Origin: Lentzea kentuckyensis
GTDB taxonomy: Bacteria; Actinomycetota; Actinomycetes; Mycobacteriales; Pseudonocardiaceae
DNA length: 64,000 nucleotides
Direction of reading: 5' to 3'
Assembly: GCF_002150765.1 (NCBI RefSeq)
Contig: NZ_MUYM01000009.1
Coordinates: forward strand, 1 to 64,000
This document shows, piece by piece, positions 18,202-26,849 of the stretch (within the stretch, counting starts at the first letter, position 1; every line of letters begins with the position of its first letter). Under the pieces are notes generated by a model. The model saw only the letters and a program-made list of their open reading frames with translations, was not told the DNA's origin and searched no databases. Made by a program: the position numbers and the translations under genes.

Positions 18202-19241
18202 CACTCGCCCCGCCACTTCCAGCGCTGCGTCCCCACCCACAGCTTCGCCCTCTTCCAGGCGTGCGGGGCGAGGAACAACTGGGTGCGGCTGAGGAACGAC
18301 GGGCTGAACTTCTGGCGGCGCAGCAGCGCCTTGTACTCCGGCAGCGTTTCCAGCTCCGGGTAGGTCTCGCGGGCGAAGTCGACGAGCTCGTTCTCGGTGC
18401 CGTCGAGCTGGTCCCGGTCGTGCAGCCGGACCGCGCGCCACAGCGCGTCCGCCGCGATCGCCTTGCGCGCCAGCGGCTTCAACCGCGCGGGCAGGCCGGG
18501 GTTCTGTTCCAGCACCAGGTCGAACACGTCGCGGCGCTGTTCCAGGTCGGCGAACACCGACTTGAAGGTGGTGCGCATCATGGAGTTCTCGTGCACCCGG
18601 TAGTACGCGCCGGGCTTGCCGCTGACGTAGCCGATGTCCGACACGGCCGCGATGCGCAGCCACATCTCCAGGTCGCCCGCGTGCGGCAGGTCGGCGCGGT
18701 AGCCACCGACCTTCTGCTGGATCTTGGTGCGCACCACGACCTCGGGCGAGGAGATCACGTTGCGGCTGCTGCGGAAGCGGTTCTCGATCCACTCCTCGCC
18801 GCGCCAGACCTTGGACGTCACCGGCAGCTGGGCGACCTTCGGCAACATCTCGTGGTCGCTGTAGTACACAACGCGGCCGTACACCATGCCCACGTCCGGG
18901 TTCTGCTCGAAGATCGCGGCCGCGCGCTGCAGGGCGCCGGGCGCCAGCAGGTCGTCGGCGGAGAGCAGCACCGTGTAGTCGGCGCTCGCCCAGTCGAGCA
19001 GGCCCTCGTTGTAGGTGGCGATGTGCCCCTTGTTGACCTCGTGCCGGTAGCCCTCGACGCGCCTGTCGGCGGCCATCAGCTCGGCCATCACCTCAGGAGT
19101 GTTGTCCGACGACGTGTCGTCGATCACAAGCACTCGGACGTCCACGCCTGGTTGGTCGAGGACGCTGCGGACACAGGCCGGCAGGAAGTGGGCGTAGTTG
19201 TAACAGGGGATCACGACGTCCACTGTGGGAAGCGTTGGCAC
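18198..19241 (-). CDS. GT2-family glycosyltransferase
   Basis: A 347-aa GT-A enzyme. Family 2 hallmarks are VDVVIPCYNYAHFL at residues 7-20, VIDDTSSDNT near 38, and the DxD-type site LLSADDLL near 93. The catalytic-base region lies around 175-190 (RADLPHAGDLEMWLR, the ED-like motif). It starts at GTG. It is the first gene of the minus-strand operon that continues with the flippase and the WsaF-like enzyme. Acceptor and donor are unknown. Confidence 0.93.
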   Translation of the reverse strand: MPTLPTVDVVIPCYNYAHFLPACVRSVLDQPGVDVRVLVIDDTSSDNTPEVMAELMAADRRVEGYRHEVNKGHIATYNEGLLDWASADYTVLLSADDLLAPGALQRAAAIFEQNPDVGMVYGRVVYYSDHEMLPKVAQLPVTSKVWRGEEWIENRFRSSRNVISSPEVVVRTKIQQKVGGYRADLPHAGDLEMWLRIAAVSDIGYVSGKPGAYYRVHENSMMRTTFKSVFADLEQRRDVFDLVLEQNPGLPARLKPLARKAIAADALWRAVRLHDRDQLDGTENELVDFARETYPELETLPEYKALLRRQKFSPSFLSRTQLFLAPHAWKRAKLWVGTQRWKWRGEW

Positions 19242-19333
19242 AACCTAGCTATCGGTATCCACGGGCATTCGTTAGCCCCGCAACGTTTTGGGCCCATCGG
19301 GCGATGTAGGCGATGACCGGAGTAAGGGGAGTC

Positions 19334-20179
19334 ATGGCCGACCACGTCATCCTGACGCGCTTCAACCTGCCTTCTAAGGGCGCCGAAAGTTACGTCCGGG
19401 CAAAGGAAGGATGGCTGACCGAGCGCGTTGCGCTGTTTGAGCGCTACTGCCTGCCATCGGTGCTGTCGCAGTCGGACAAACGGACGCGTTGGCTCATCTA
19501 TTTCGACCCCGAATCACCGAAATGGCTCAAGGACAAAATCGCGCAACATGGCGACGCGTACACGCCCGTTTACCGCGCGGAAGTGTCGCGGGAAGAGCTG
19601 AGATCGGACATCCGGTCGCTTTACCGCCAGGTCGGTGACGAGCTCATCACCACCAACCTGGACAACGACGACGGCCTCGCGGTCGACTTCGTGGAACGCC
19701 TCTGCGCCGCTCCCCGCCCCACCACGACGGCGGCGTATTACCTGGTCAACGGCCTGATCAAGTCGCCGGGCGGCCTGTACCACCGGGTCGACCGGCACAA
19801 CGCGTTCGTCTCGGTCCGCGAGACCTGGGACGAGCCGGTGACCTGCTGGGCGCACTGGCACAACCACATGCACCTGCACTTCCCGGTCGTCGAACTGGGC
19901 GGCGCGCCGGGCTGGCTGCAGGTCGTGCACGGCGGCAATGTGTCGAACCGCACACGCGGCCGGCTGGTCTCGCCCGAGCCGTACAGGGCGTCGTTCGGGG
20001 ACTCGCTCGACGACGTGGCCGCGCCGGGCTCGTTGGCCGTGGCGCAGGACCTGCTGGTCTCCCAGCCGGTCCGGTTCATGCGTGACTCGGGCCGGGTGGC
20101 CGCCAAGAACGCGGCCATGAAGGTGCTCGGCAAGGGCGGGTTCGAGAAGATCAAGCAGAAGCTGGCTGCTCGCGGTTGA
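19334..20179 (+). CDS. Putative rhamnosyltransferase-family glycosyltransferase
   Basis: A 281-aa protein resembling the 'putative rhamnosyl transferase' family: VILTRFNLPSKG at the N terminus, TRWLIYFDPESP near 58, and the acidic NLDNDDGLAVDF near 108 as a likely metal/donor site. ATG at 19334 follows AAGGGGAG, which decides it over an in-frame ATG at 19313. It is divergent from the GT2/flippase operon and convergent with the MFS gene. The family assignment rests on general sequence resemblance. Confidence 0.8.
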   Translation: MADHVILTRFNLPSKGAESYVRAKEGWLTERVALFERYCLPSVLSQSDKRTRWLIYFDPESPKWLKDKIAQHGDAYTPVYRAEVSREELRSDIRSLYRQVGDELITTNLDNDDGLAVDFVERLCAAPRPTTTAAYYLVNGLIKSPGGLYHRVDRHNAFVSVRETWDEPVTCWAHWHNHMHLHFPVVELGGAPGWLQVVHGGNVSNRTRGRLVSPEPYRASFGDSLDDVAAPGSLAVAQDLLVSQPVRFMRDSGRVAAKNAAMKVLGKGGFEKIKQKLAARG

Positions 20180-20199
20180 TCCCGCAGCGCTGGCTCTTG

Positions 20200-21405
20200 T
20201 TATTGATTAAACGCAGCGATGACGAGCGTCACGGTGAGTGCGACCAGCGCCACCGTGACGCTCGTGGTGAAGCTGGAGAACTGCAGCAGCAGTCCAAAAG
20301 CGACGGACGAAACGAGACGCCCCAGCGCTTGGCCGGTCTGCACGACACTGAGCCCGGACGCTCGCAGCGACTCCGGCGCCGACTCGCTCACCTTGGCCGA
20401 CAGCACGCCGTCGGTGGCCGCGTAGAACAGTCCGTGCAGCAGCAGTGCCGCGATCGCGACGCCCTTTCCGCCCTCGGGGATGAACAGCAGCGCGTACACG
20501 CCGAGCAGCAGGCCGTGGCCGAGCAGGAACATCCGCCAGCGGCCCATCCGGTCCGCGAGCCTCCCGAGCGGCGCGGCGGCCGTGAGGAAGACGACCGCCG
20601 TGCCGAGCGGGAGCAGGGGCAGCCAGCCGAGCGAGATGTTCGTGGCTTTCTGCACCAGCACGTACACGAACGCGTCCGACACCGTCGCGAGCCCGAGCAG
20701 CCCCGCGCAGACGGTGGTGCGGCGGAAGTGCTTGTCGGTGAGCAGGTTGAGGCCCGCCTTGAACGACGGCCGCGGTCCCTTCGGCTGCTGTTTCGCGGGC
20801 GTCTCCCGGACGAACGAGATCAGCACGATCAACCCGATGACCGCGAACGCCGCGGACACCGCGAAGATCGGCCCCGGCACCATCCCGATCTGCGCGAGCA
20901 GCAGGAACGTCACCAACGGCCCCAGCAGCGCGCCGAACGTGTCCATGCTCCGGTGCACGCCGAACGCCGCCCCGAGCCGGTCCTCCGGCGTGGCCAGCGA
21001 GATCATCGCGTCGCGCGGCGCCGTCCGGATGCCCTTGCCCGCCCGGTCCGCGGCCATCAGCGCGCCGATGCCGAACGGCGACGCGCCCACCAGCGGGAAG
21101 AACACCTTGGTGGCGGCCGACAGTCCGTACCCGGCCGCCGCAACGGCCTTGGGCCGGCGGAACTTGTCCGAGATGCCTCCGCCGACCAGCCGCAGCAACG
21201 CCGTGGCACCGGTGTAAATCCCGTCCAACAGCCCGAACTGCGCGTACCCGAGTTGCAACGTGAACAGCAGGTACACAGGCAGGAACGCCGTGATCATCTC
21301 CGCCGAGATGTCCGTCAGCAAACTGACCGTGCCCAACGCGAACACGGTCCCAGGCAACCTCTTGCGAAAGTCAGCCTTGGCCGGCCGCGACGACGCAACA
21401 TACAT
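20200..21405 (-). CDS. MFS transporter
   Basis: A 401-aa major facilitator with about 12 hydrophobic segments. The cytoplasmic loop GGGISDKFRRPK near residue 76 matches the MFS loop 2-3 signature, and a second GRLADRMGRWR loop lies near 290. The RAGKGIRTAPRDAMIS block after helix 4 is seen in a group of uncharacterised MFS proteins. Substrate unknown. It lies between polysaccharide genes, but its promoter region directly abuts the repeat element at 21432, so it may not belong to the glycan operons. Confidence 0.9.
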   Translation of the reverse strand: MYVASSRPAKADFRKRLPGTVFALGTVSLLTDISAEMITAFLPVYLLFTLQLGYAQFGLLDGIYTGATALLRLVGGGISDKFRRPKAVAAAGYGLSAATKVFFPLVGASPFGIGALMAADRAGKGIRTAPRDAMISLATPEDRLGAAFGVHRSMDTFGALLGPLVTFLLLAQIGMVPGPIFAVSAAFAVIGLIVLISFVRETPAKQQPKGPRPSFKAGLNLLTDKHFRRTTVCAGLLGLATVSDAFVYVLVQKATNISLGWLPLLPLGTAVVFLTAAAPLGRLADRMGRWRMFLLGHGLLLGVYALLFIPEGGKGVAIAALLLHGLFYAATDGVLSAKVSESAPESLRASGLSVVQTGQALGRLVSSVAFGLLLQFSSFTTSVTVALVALTVTLVIAAFNQ

Positions 21406-21431
21406 GGCTCTACCCGCTCACTTCGGCTGAC

Positions 21432-21561
21432 GGCATCTGCAAGTACCACCAACTCATGATCAAACCGCCGCTACCTACTACCAACCTGTTCGATGATCGC
21501 CGAACAGGTTGGTAGTAGGAAAGTGCCTGTTGATGTTGGGTTGGTGGTACTTGCAGACGCC
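21432..21561. repeat. Nested palindromic element, copy 2 (complete, 130 bp)
   Basis: The outer arms are at 21432-21453 and 21540-21561. They read GGCRTCTGCAAGTACCACC inward and are complementary at 21 of 22 positions. Inside is a hairpin with 19-bp perfect arms (21474-21492 and 21501-21519) and loop ATGATCGC. The spacer differs on the two sides, so the element has a direction. Relative to copy 1 at window start it is inverted. It occupies the gap between the MFS start and the asparagine synthase stop. No flanking target-site duplication is obvious. Confidence 0.88.
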
Positions 21562-21575
21562 CGAACAGCATGGGG

Positions 21576-23399
21576 TCACCACGCCAGAGTTTGGTGCCAC
21601 ACCTCGAGCGACAGCAGCGTCCAGATGCGCGGCTGCTCGTTGCGGTCACCCGAGTCGTGGTCGTCGAGCAGCGATCGCACCGCGGCCCGGTCGAAGGTCT
21701 TGCCCACGAACGACGTGGGCCCGGTCAGCAGGTCGTACGCCATGTCCCGCAACCCGTCGCGGAACCACGCGTCCAGCGGCACCTTGAAGCCCGACTTCGG
21801 GCGGTCCACGATGTCGGCCGGCAGGTGCTGGCGCGCGACCTCCTTCACGACCCACTTGGTCGTGCCGCCGCGCACCTTCACGTTGCTGGGCAACGAGAAC
21901 GCGAGCTCGGCCACCCGGTGGTCGAGGAACGGCGGGCGCAGCTCCAGTGACGCGGCCATCGACATGCGGTCGCCGCGTTCCAGCAGGTTGTCGGCGAGCC
22001 AGGTGTGGGAGTCGGCGTAGAGCATGCGGCGCAACGCGTCGCCGCGCCCGTCGACGTACGGCGCCAGCACGGACCGGGTCGCCGGCCCTCCCAGCAACGC
22101 CGCCCTTTCGGACACCGTGAACGGCGCGAACCAGCCGCGCATGCGTTCGGCGTACGACGGTTCGGCGATCGCCCGCAGCGCGATGCCCAGCCGGGCCTTC
22201 GAGGCGGGCAGCGCTTTCTCCAGCCGCCGCAGCGCGAACGACGGCAGCGCGCCGGCCAGCCGGGTGGCGGTGGCGAAGCGGTACTTCGGGTAGCCGCCGA
22301 ACAGCTCGTCGCTGCCCTCACCGGACAGCACGACCTTCACGTCGCGGCGCGCGAGCTCGGCGAGGCGGAACACGGCCACGTCAGCGGGTTCGGACAGCGG
22401 CGCGTCGCGGTGCCAGGACAGCTTCGCCCAGCTGTCGCGGAAGTCGTCGGCCGTCACGATCACGCTGTGGTGCGTGCTGCCGACGATCCCGGCGACCTTC
22501 TCGGCCCAGTGCAGTTCGTCGACGCGCGGGTCGCCGAAGCCGGCGGAGAACGTGTGCAGCGGAGCGCCGTCGCGTTCGCGCGCCACCAGAGCGGTGATCA
22601 GCGACGAGTCCACGCCGCCGGACAGGTACGCGCCGACCGGCACGTCCGCGACCAGCGCGTCCCGCACGGAGGCGGTCAGCGCCTCGTCGACCAGCCGGAC
22701 GGCCTCCTCCGGCGTGACCTGCCGGATCTCAGACTGACGCGGCAGCTCCCAGTAGGGCTCGGTCCGCACCTCGCCGGACGCCGAAACGACCAGGTGGTGG
22801 CCCTGCGGCACCTTCCGCACGCCCCGCAGCAGCGTGTAGGGCGCGGGGACGGACCGGTGCGCCAGGTAGTCGTGCAGCGACTCCTGGTCGACCTCGGCCG
22901 ACCCGATCGCGGGCAGCAGCGCCTTGATCTCGGACGCGAACGCGAACATCGAGGAGTCCGCGTAGTAGTAGAGCGGCAGGATGCCGAGCCGGTCGCGGAA
23001 CAGGTGCGTCTCGCCGGTGCGCGCGTCGTGGATCGCGTACGCGAACTGGCCGCGCAGCTTGGCAACACCCGCGGCACCGTGCTGTTCGTACAGCGCCAGC
23101 AGCACCTCGGTGTCACCGCTGGTCTTGAACGGGTACGCGAGCGCGGTCCGCAGCTGCTTGTAGTTCAGGATCTCGCCGTTGAACGCGATCGTCGTCGTGC
23201 CCGACGCGCCCGCCATCGGCTGCGGCGAGCCGGCCAGGTCGATGATCGACAGCCGGGTGTGGGCGAAGCCGATCGAGCCATCCGACCAGAAACCGCTGTC
23301 GTCCGGGCCGCGGTGGTGCAGCCGCTTCGCCATCTCGGCGAGCAGCTCACGGGAGACGGGCGCGCCGTCGAACCGTCTGACGCCTGCGATGCCACACAT
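21576..23399 (-). CDS. asnB: Asparagine synthase (glutamine-hydrolysing)
   Basis: A 607-aa class-II glutamine amidotransferase. Cys2 in MCGIAGVRRF is the glutaminase nucleophile after Met removal, and the N-terminal Ntn domain runs to about residue 200. The C-terminal synthetase domain has the ATP pyrophosphatase loop YLSGGVDSSLI near 258. It makes an amide from a carboxylate using Gln and ATP. In surface-polysaccharide loci such enzymes often amidate an uronic acid or an amino-acid substituent, and a UDP-glucose dehydrogenase that makes uronic acid is encoded at 26846. It begins directly behind the preceding glycosyltransferase stop (no gap), so the two are co-translated. Confidence 0.93.
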   Translation of the reverse strand: MCGIAGVRRFDGAPVSRELLAEMAKRLHHRGPDDSGFWSDGSIGFAHTRLSIIDLAGSPQPMAGASGTTTIAFNGEILNYKQLRTALAYPFKTSGDTEVLLALYEQHGAAGVAKLRGQFAYAIHDARTGETHLFRDRLGILPLYYYADSSMFAFASEIKALLPAIGSAEVDQESLHDYLAHRSVPAPYTLLRGVRKVPQGHHLVVSASGEVRTEPYWELPRQSEIRQVTPEEAVRLVDEALTASVRDALVADVPVGAYLSGGVDSSLITALVARERDGAPLHTFSAGFGDPRVDELHWAEKVAGIVGSTHHSVIVTADDFRDSWAKLSWHRDAPLSEPADVAVFRLAELARRDVKVVLSGEGSDELFGGYPKYRFATATRLAGALPSFALRRLEKALPASKARLGIALRAIAEPSYAERMRGWFAPFTVSERAALLGGPATRSVLAPYVDGRGDALRRMLYADSHTWLADNLLERGDRMSMAASLELRPPFLDHRVAELAFSLPSNVKVRGGTTKWVVKEVARQHLPADIVDRPKSGFKVPLDAWFRDGLRDMAYDLLTGPTSFVGKTFDRAAVRSLLDDHDSGDRNEQPRIWTLLSLEVWHQTLAW

Positions 23400-25421
23400 T
23401 CAGCGTTCCTCCGCCAGCTGCATCAGTTCACGGGCACGGGAGTCCCACGACGCGGTCAGCACGGCCGCGCGCCGTTCAGCCGGGGTCTTCAGGCCGCCGT
23501 CCTTCAACGTGAGCCTGATCTGATCGACGAAGTCGGCTTCGCCGGACGCGATCCGGATGACGTCGGAGTACCGCTCCACCTCGGGGAAGTCCGTGGACAC
23601 CACGGCCAGGCCGAGCGCCAGGTACTCCTTCATCTTGATCGGGTTCGCGTGCTTGATCCAGTCGTTGTCGAGCCACGGCATCAGCGCCACGTCGAAACCG
23701 GAGCCGTAGCCCGGAATCTGCTCGTACGCGCGGAAGTCCAGCCAGTGCACGTTGGGGTACTTGGCGTAGCGCTCCATCGAGCAGGTGGCGTCACCGATCA
23801 GCACGACGGACGCCTCCGGGAACTCCTGCGCGACCTTCTCGATCAGGTCGAAGTCCACCAGGTAGTCGTCGAGGCTGCCGAAGAACCCGATGCGCGGCCC
23901 CGGGATCGACGCGATGTCGGCCGGCAGCACGTCGCGGCGGGTGAAGTGGTCGACGTCCACGCCGTGGTCCAGGAAGTGCGCGCGCTCACCGGTCAGCGCG
24001 GACTCCTCGTCCTGAAGGGCGCGGGAGACGTAGAGCACGGTGTCCGAATTGGACAGCAGCTGGTTCTCCAGCGCGGCGATGGTGCCCTGGTCTGCCTCGG
24101 GGAACGCCGAGTGCCGGTCCGAGCGGTTGAAGATCAGGCCCTTGTGCTTCATCGGCTTCACGACGTCCCACGCGGTGGGAATCGTGGCGACGACTACGGG
24201 TGTGCCCATCCGCAGGAAGAAGCACACGAGACGAACCTGGGTGCGCACCAGCACCGAGTTCAGCTTGCGCAGCCACGGCTTGCCGTAGAACGGCAGGGGA
24301 GCGGGCGTCATCACGTAGAAGTTCGGCGTCTCGGGAATCGGCCGGCGCACCAGCTTCGCGACGCTCATCGCCTTGCGGAGGATGCGGCGCAGGAACTGCG
24401 TGCTCTTGCCGGGTGAGGGCATCCGCAGGCCGATGCTGTTGACCAGCAGCACCTTGCGGTGCTTCGCGACCCGGCGCAGCAGCTGGAAGTCCGAGTGCGC
24501 CCGGTTGTGGTACCACCAGTCCTGCGCGGAGAAGCACAGGTAGGCAGGCCCTGCGGAGGCCACTTCCTCCGGCCACTGCCGCATCGTGAGCAGCCCCTTG
24601 AACGCGGCCCTGTTCTTGGGCTTGTGCAGGCGCAGGCCCTCGTTCAGCAGCACCACGAGCCACATGAGCACCGCGGCGAACCGGCCGTACCGCTCGCGGT
24701 GCAGGCGGACCCGGTTCGTGGCCAGCAACGACCACAGCCGGGGGTTCGTGTTGGACTCGCCACCGATGTGCGTGGCGGTCGCGCGCGGCTCGAACCAGAC
24801 GCCGCCGACGCGCAGCATGTACTCCACTTCCTCCGAATAGAGGAAATAGCGCTCGTCCAAAAGGCCGTGCTGCTCGATGACTTCGCGCTTGATGAGCCAC
24901 GCGCAGCCGGTGGCCCAGTCCGCGGAACGGGAGCCCTCGTAGTGCTTGGTCCCGACGACCGTCGCGCCGAGACCCATCCGGCCGGCGCGCTGGCCGTTGA
25001 GGAGTGCCTCGGCGAGCGAGGTGCGCAGCGTGGGCTCGTTGCGCAACGAGAAGTGCACCATCCCGTCCTCACCGAGGATCTTCGGCACGGTGATGGGCTT
25101 GTCGGCCGCCTGCAACGTTTCGATCGTGGCGGGGTGCAGACGCGTGTCGGCGTTGAGCACGAGCACGTCATGGCCTTCTGCTGCCTTGATGCCGAGATTC
25201 ACACCCGCGGCGAATCCGGCGTTCACCGGATTGCGCACGATTTGCGCGTTCGGTCGTGTGGCGGCGACCACACTCACGGTGTTGTCGGCGGAAGCGTTGT
25301 CGACGACGATCACCTTTACGTCGTCTGGCAGCGAGTTCAGGCACCCCTCGATGACCTGTTCGCTCTGGTACGTGACGATGACCACCGCGACAGGTGACCG
25401 TTCCACAACCGCTCCTCGCAT
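23400..25421 (-). CDS. Two-domain glycosyltransferase (GT2 fused to GT-B)
   Basis: A 673-aa fusion. Residues 8-260 are a GT2 domain with VAVVIVTYQSEQVIEGC, VVDNASADNT and the acidic site VLNADTRLHP. Residues about 320-673 look like a GT-B enzyme: an HHR-free N-half and then IGFFGSLDDYLVDFDLIEKV near 500 and NPIKMKEYLALGLAVVSTDF near 600, the donor-binding E-x7-E region. One protein could therefore add two sugars in sequence. The stop is immediately followed by the asparagine synthase start. The divergent GT4 gene shares its upstream region. Confidence 0.9.
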   Translation of the reverse strand: MRGAVVERSPVAVVIVTYQSEQVIEGCLNSLPDDVKVIVVDNASADNTVSVVAATRPNAQIVRNPVNAGFAAGVNLGIKAAEGHDVLVLNADTRLHPATIETLQAADKPITVPKILGEDGMVHFSLRNEPTLRTSLAEALLNGQRAGRMGLGATVVGTKHYEGSRSADWATGCAWLIKREVIEQHGLLDERYFLYSEEVEYMLRVGGVWFEPRATATHIGGESNTNPRLWSLLATNRVRLHRERYGRFAAVLMWLVVLLNEGLRLHKPKNRAAFKGLLTMRQWPEEVASAGPAYLCFSAQDWWYHNRAHSDFQLLRRVAKHRKVLLVNSIGLRMPSPGKSTQFLRRILRKAMSVAKLVRRPIPETPNFYVMTPAPLPFYGKPWLRKLNSVLVRTQVRLVCFFLRMGTPVVVATIPTAWDVVKPMKHKGLIFNRSDRHSAFPEADQGTIAALENQLLSNSDTVLYVSRALQDEESALTGERAHFLDHGVDVDHFTRRDVLPADIASIPGPRIGFFGSLDDYLVDFDLIEKVAQEFPEASVVLIGDATCSMERYAKYPNVHWLDFRAYEQIPGYGSGFDVALMPWLDNDWIKHANPIKMKEYLALGLAVVSTDFPEVERYSDVIRIASGEADFVDQIRLTLKDGGLKTPAERRAAVLTASWDSRARELMQLAEER

Positions 25422-25517
25422 TTGGGCTTGTGTCCGCTACATCGAGTGATTTGGAACCTCCGTTACGAGATTCGCGCAAGCTGTAACCGTTTTGCCCTCC
25501 GGAACGAGAACCAGAGC

Positions 25518-26849
25518 GTGACGTCATCGCCGCACGTGTTGATCATCGTGCAGAACCTCCCAGTGCCGCTGGACCGCCGGGTGTGGCTGGAGTGCCGCGC
25601 TCTCACCAACGCCGGCTACGAGGTTTCGGTGATCTGCCCCAAGGGTCCGGGTGATCCCGCTTACCAACTCCTCGACGGAGTGCACCTCTACAAGTACGCT
25701 CCGCCGCCCCAGGCCGAAGGCGCGCTGGGCTACGCCTGGGAGTTCCTGTACTGCTGGGTGCGCACGGCGTTGCTGAGCGTGAAGGTGCGCGCACGGCGCA
25801 GGTTCGACGTCATGCAGGCGTGCAACCCGCCGGACACCTACTGGGCGCTCGCGCTGCTGTGGCGGCTGGGCGGCGTGAAGTTCGTCTTCGACCACCACGA
25901 CCTCAACCCCGAGGTGTTCCTGTCGCGCTTCGGCGAGCCCACCGGCGTCGCGGGCAAGCTGCAGTACCGGATCCTGAAGTGGCTGGAGCGCCGCACGTTC
26001 CGCACGGCCAACCGGGTGACGTCGACCAACACCTCGTACCAGAAGATCGCGTGGACGCGCGGGTCCGTGCCGCCCGAGCACACCACCGTCGTGCGCTCCG
26101 GTCCGGACACCACCGTGATGCGGCCTGTCGAGGGCGTGGACGAGCTCCGACGCGGCGGCAAACATCTGGTGGCCTATCTGGGAATCATGGGGCCGCAGGA
26201 CGGCGTCGACGGTGTGCTGGAAGTCGCGAAGAGGGTCGTTTTCGACCGCGGCCGCACCGACGTCCGGTTCGCGCTGCTGGGCTTCGGCGACTGCCTCGAA
26301 GACCTGAAGAAGCAGGCCACGGCGTGGGGACTGGATCCTTACGTCGAGTTCACCGGACGTGTCGGGCCCGAACAGATCACCCGTTACCTCTCCACGGCCG
26401 CCGTAGGACTCGGCCCGGATCCGTTGTCGCCTTTGAACGACGTGTCCACTATGAACAAGACCATGGAGTACATGGCCTACGCGCTGCCGGTCGTCACGTA
26501 CCGGTTGCAGGAGACCGTGGTGTCCGCCGGCGACTGCGCCGTCTTCGTCGAGCCGGGTGACGTCGAGGCGTTCACCACGTCGCTGCTCGACCTGCTCGAC
26601 GACGCCGAACGCCGTGGCCGCCTCGGCTTCGAGGGCCGGCGCCGCTGCGAGGCGGAACTGGACTGGCGCCCGCAGGCCGAGAACTACGTGGCGGTGTTCG
26701 ACGGGCTGACCGGCTTCGTCTCGCGCGGCCCGTTCCCCGACGGCAGGCCCGAGCTGACCGCGGGCTCGGACCAGTGGGGCAACAAGATGATCGACGTGAG
26801 CGACGACGCCGTGCTCCGCGCGTTCGCCGTGAACCGAACGGGAGAATGA
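25518..26849 (+). CDS. GT4-family glycosyltransferase
   Basis: A 443-aa GT-B enzyme of the WbuB-like GT4 group, shown by NLPVPLDRRVWLEC at the N terminus, FDHHDLNPEVFLSRF near 130, and the donor site MNKTMEYMAYALPVVTY near 315. GTG at 25518 is chosen because the conserved N-terminal strand begins right after it; upstream in-frame codons would run through the promoter. It ends in an ATGA overlap with the UDP-glucose dehydrogenase, so the two genes are coupled, in line with use of UDP-glucuronate or a derived sugar. Confidence 0.93.
   Translation: MTSSPHVLIIVQNLPVPLDRRVWLECRALTNAGYEVSVICPKGPGDPAYQLLDGVHLYKYAPPPQAEGALGYAWEFLYCWVRTALLSVKVRARRRFDVMQACNPPDTYWALALLWRLGGVKFVFDHHDLNPEVFLSRFGEPTGVAGKLQYRILKWLERRTFRTANRVTSTNTSYQKIAWTRGSVPPEHTTVVRSGPDTTVMRPVEGVDELRRGGKHLVAYLGIMGPQDGVDGVLEVAKRVVFDRGRTDVRFALLGFGDCLEDLKKQATAWGLDPYVEFTGRVGPEQITRYLSTAAVGLGPDPLSPLNDVSTMNKTMEYMAYALPVVTYRLQETVVSAGDCAVFVEPGDVEAFTTSLLDLLDDAERRGRLGFEGRRRCEAELDWRPQAENYVAVFDGLTGFVSRGPFPDGRPELTAGSDQWGNKMIDVSDDAVLRAFAVNRTGE

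Noticed and set aside
20176..21459. Plus-strand frame of 427 codons rich in Arg, Gln and His opposite the MFS gene
   Set aside because: Antisense shadow of a membrane-protein gene; no hydrophobic segment or domain.
22005..24416. Plus-strand frame of 803 codons across asparagine synthase and the fused glycosyltransferase
   Set aside because: Antisense shadow; both minus-strand genes have complete catalytic motifs.
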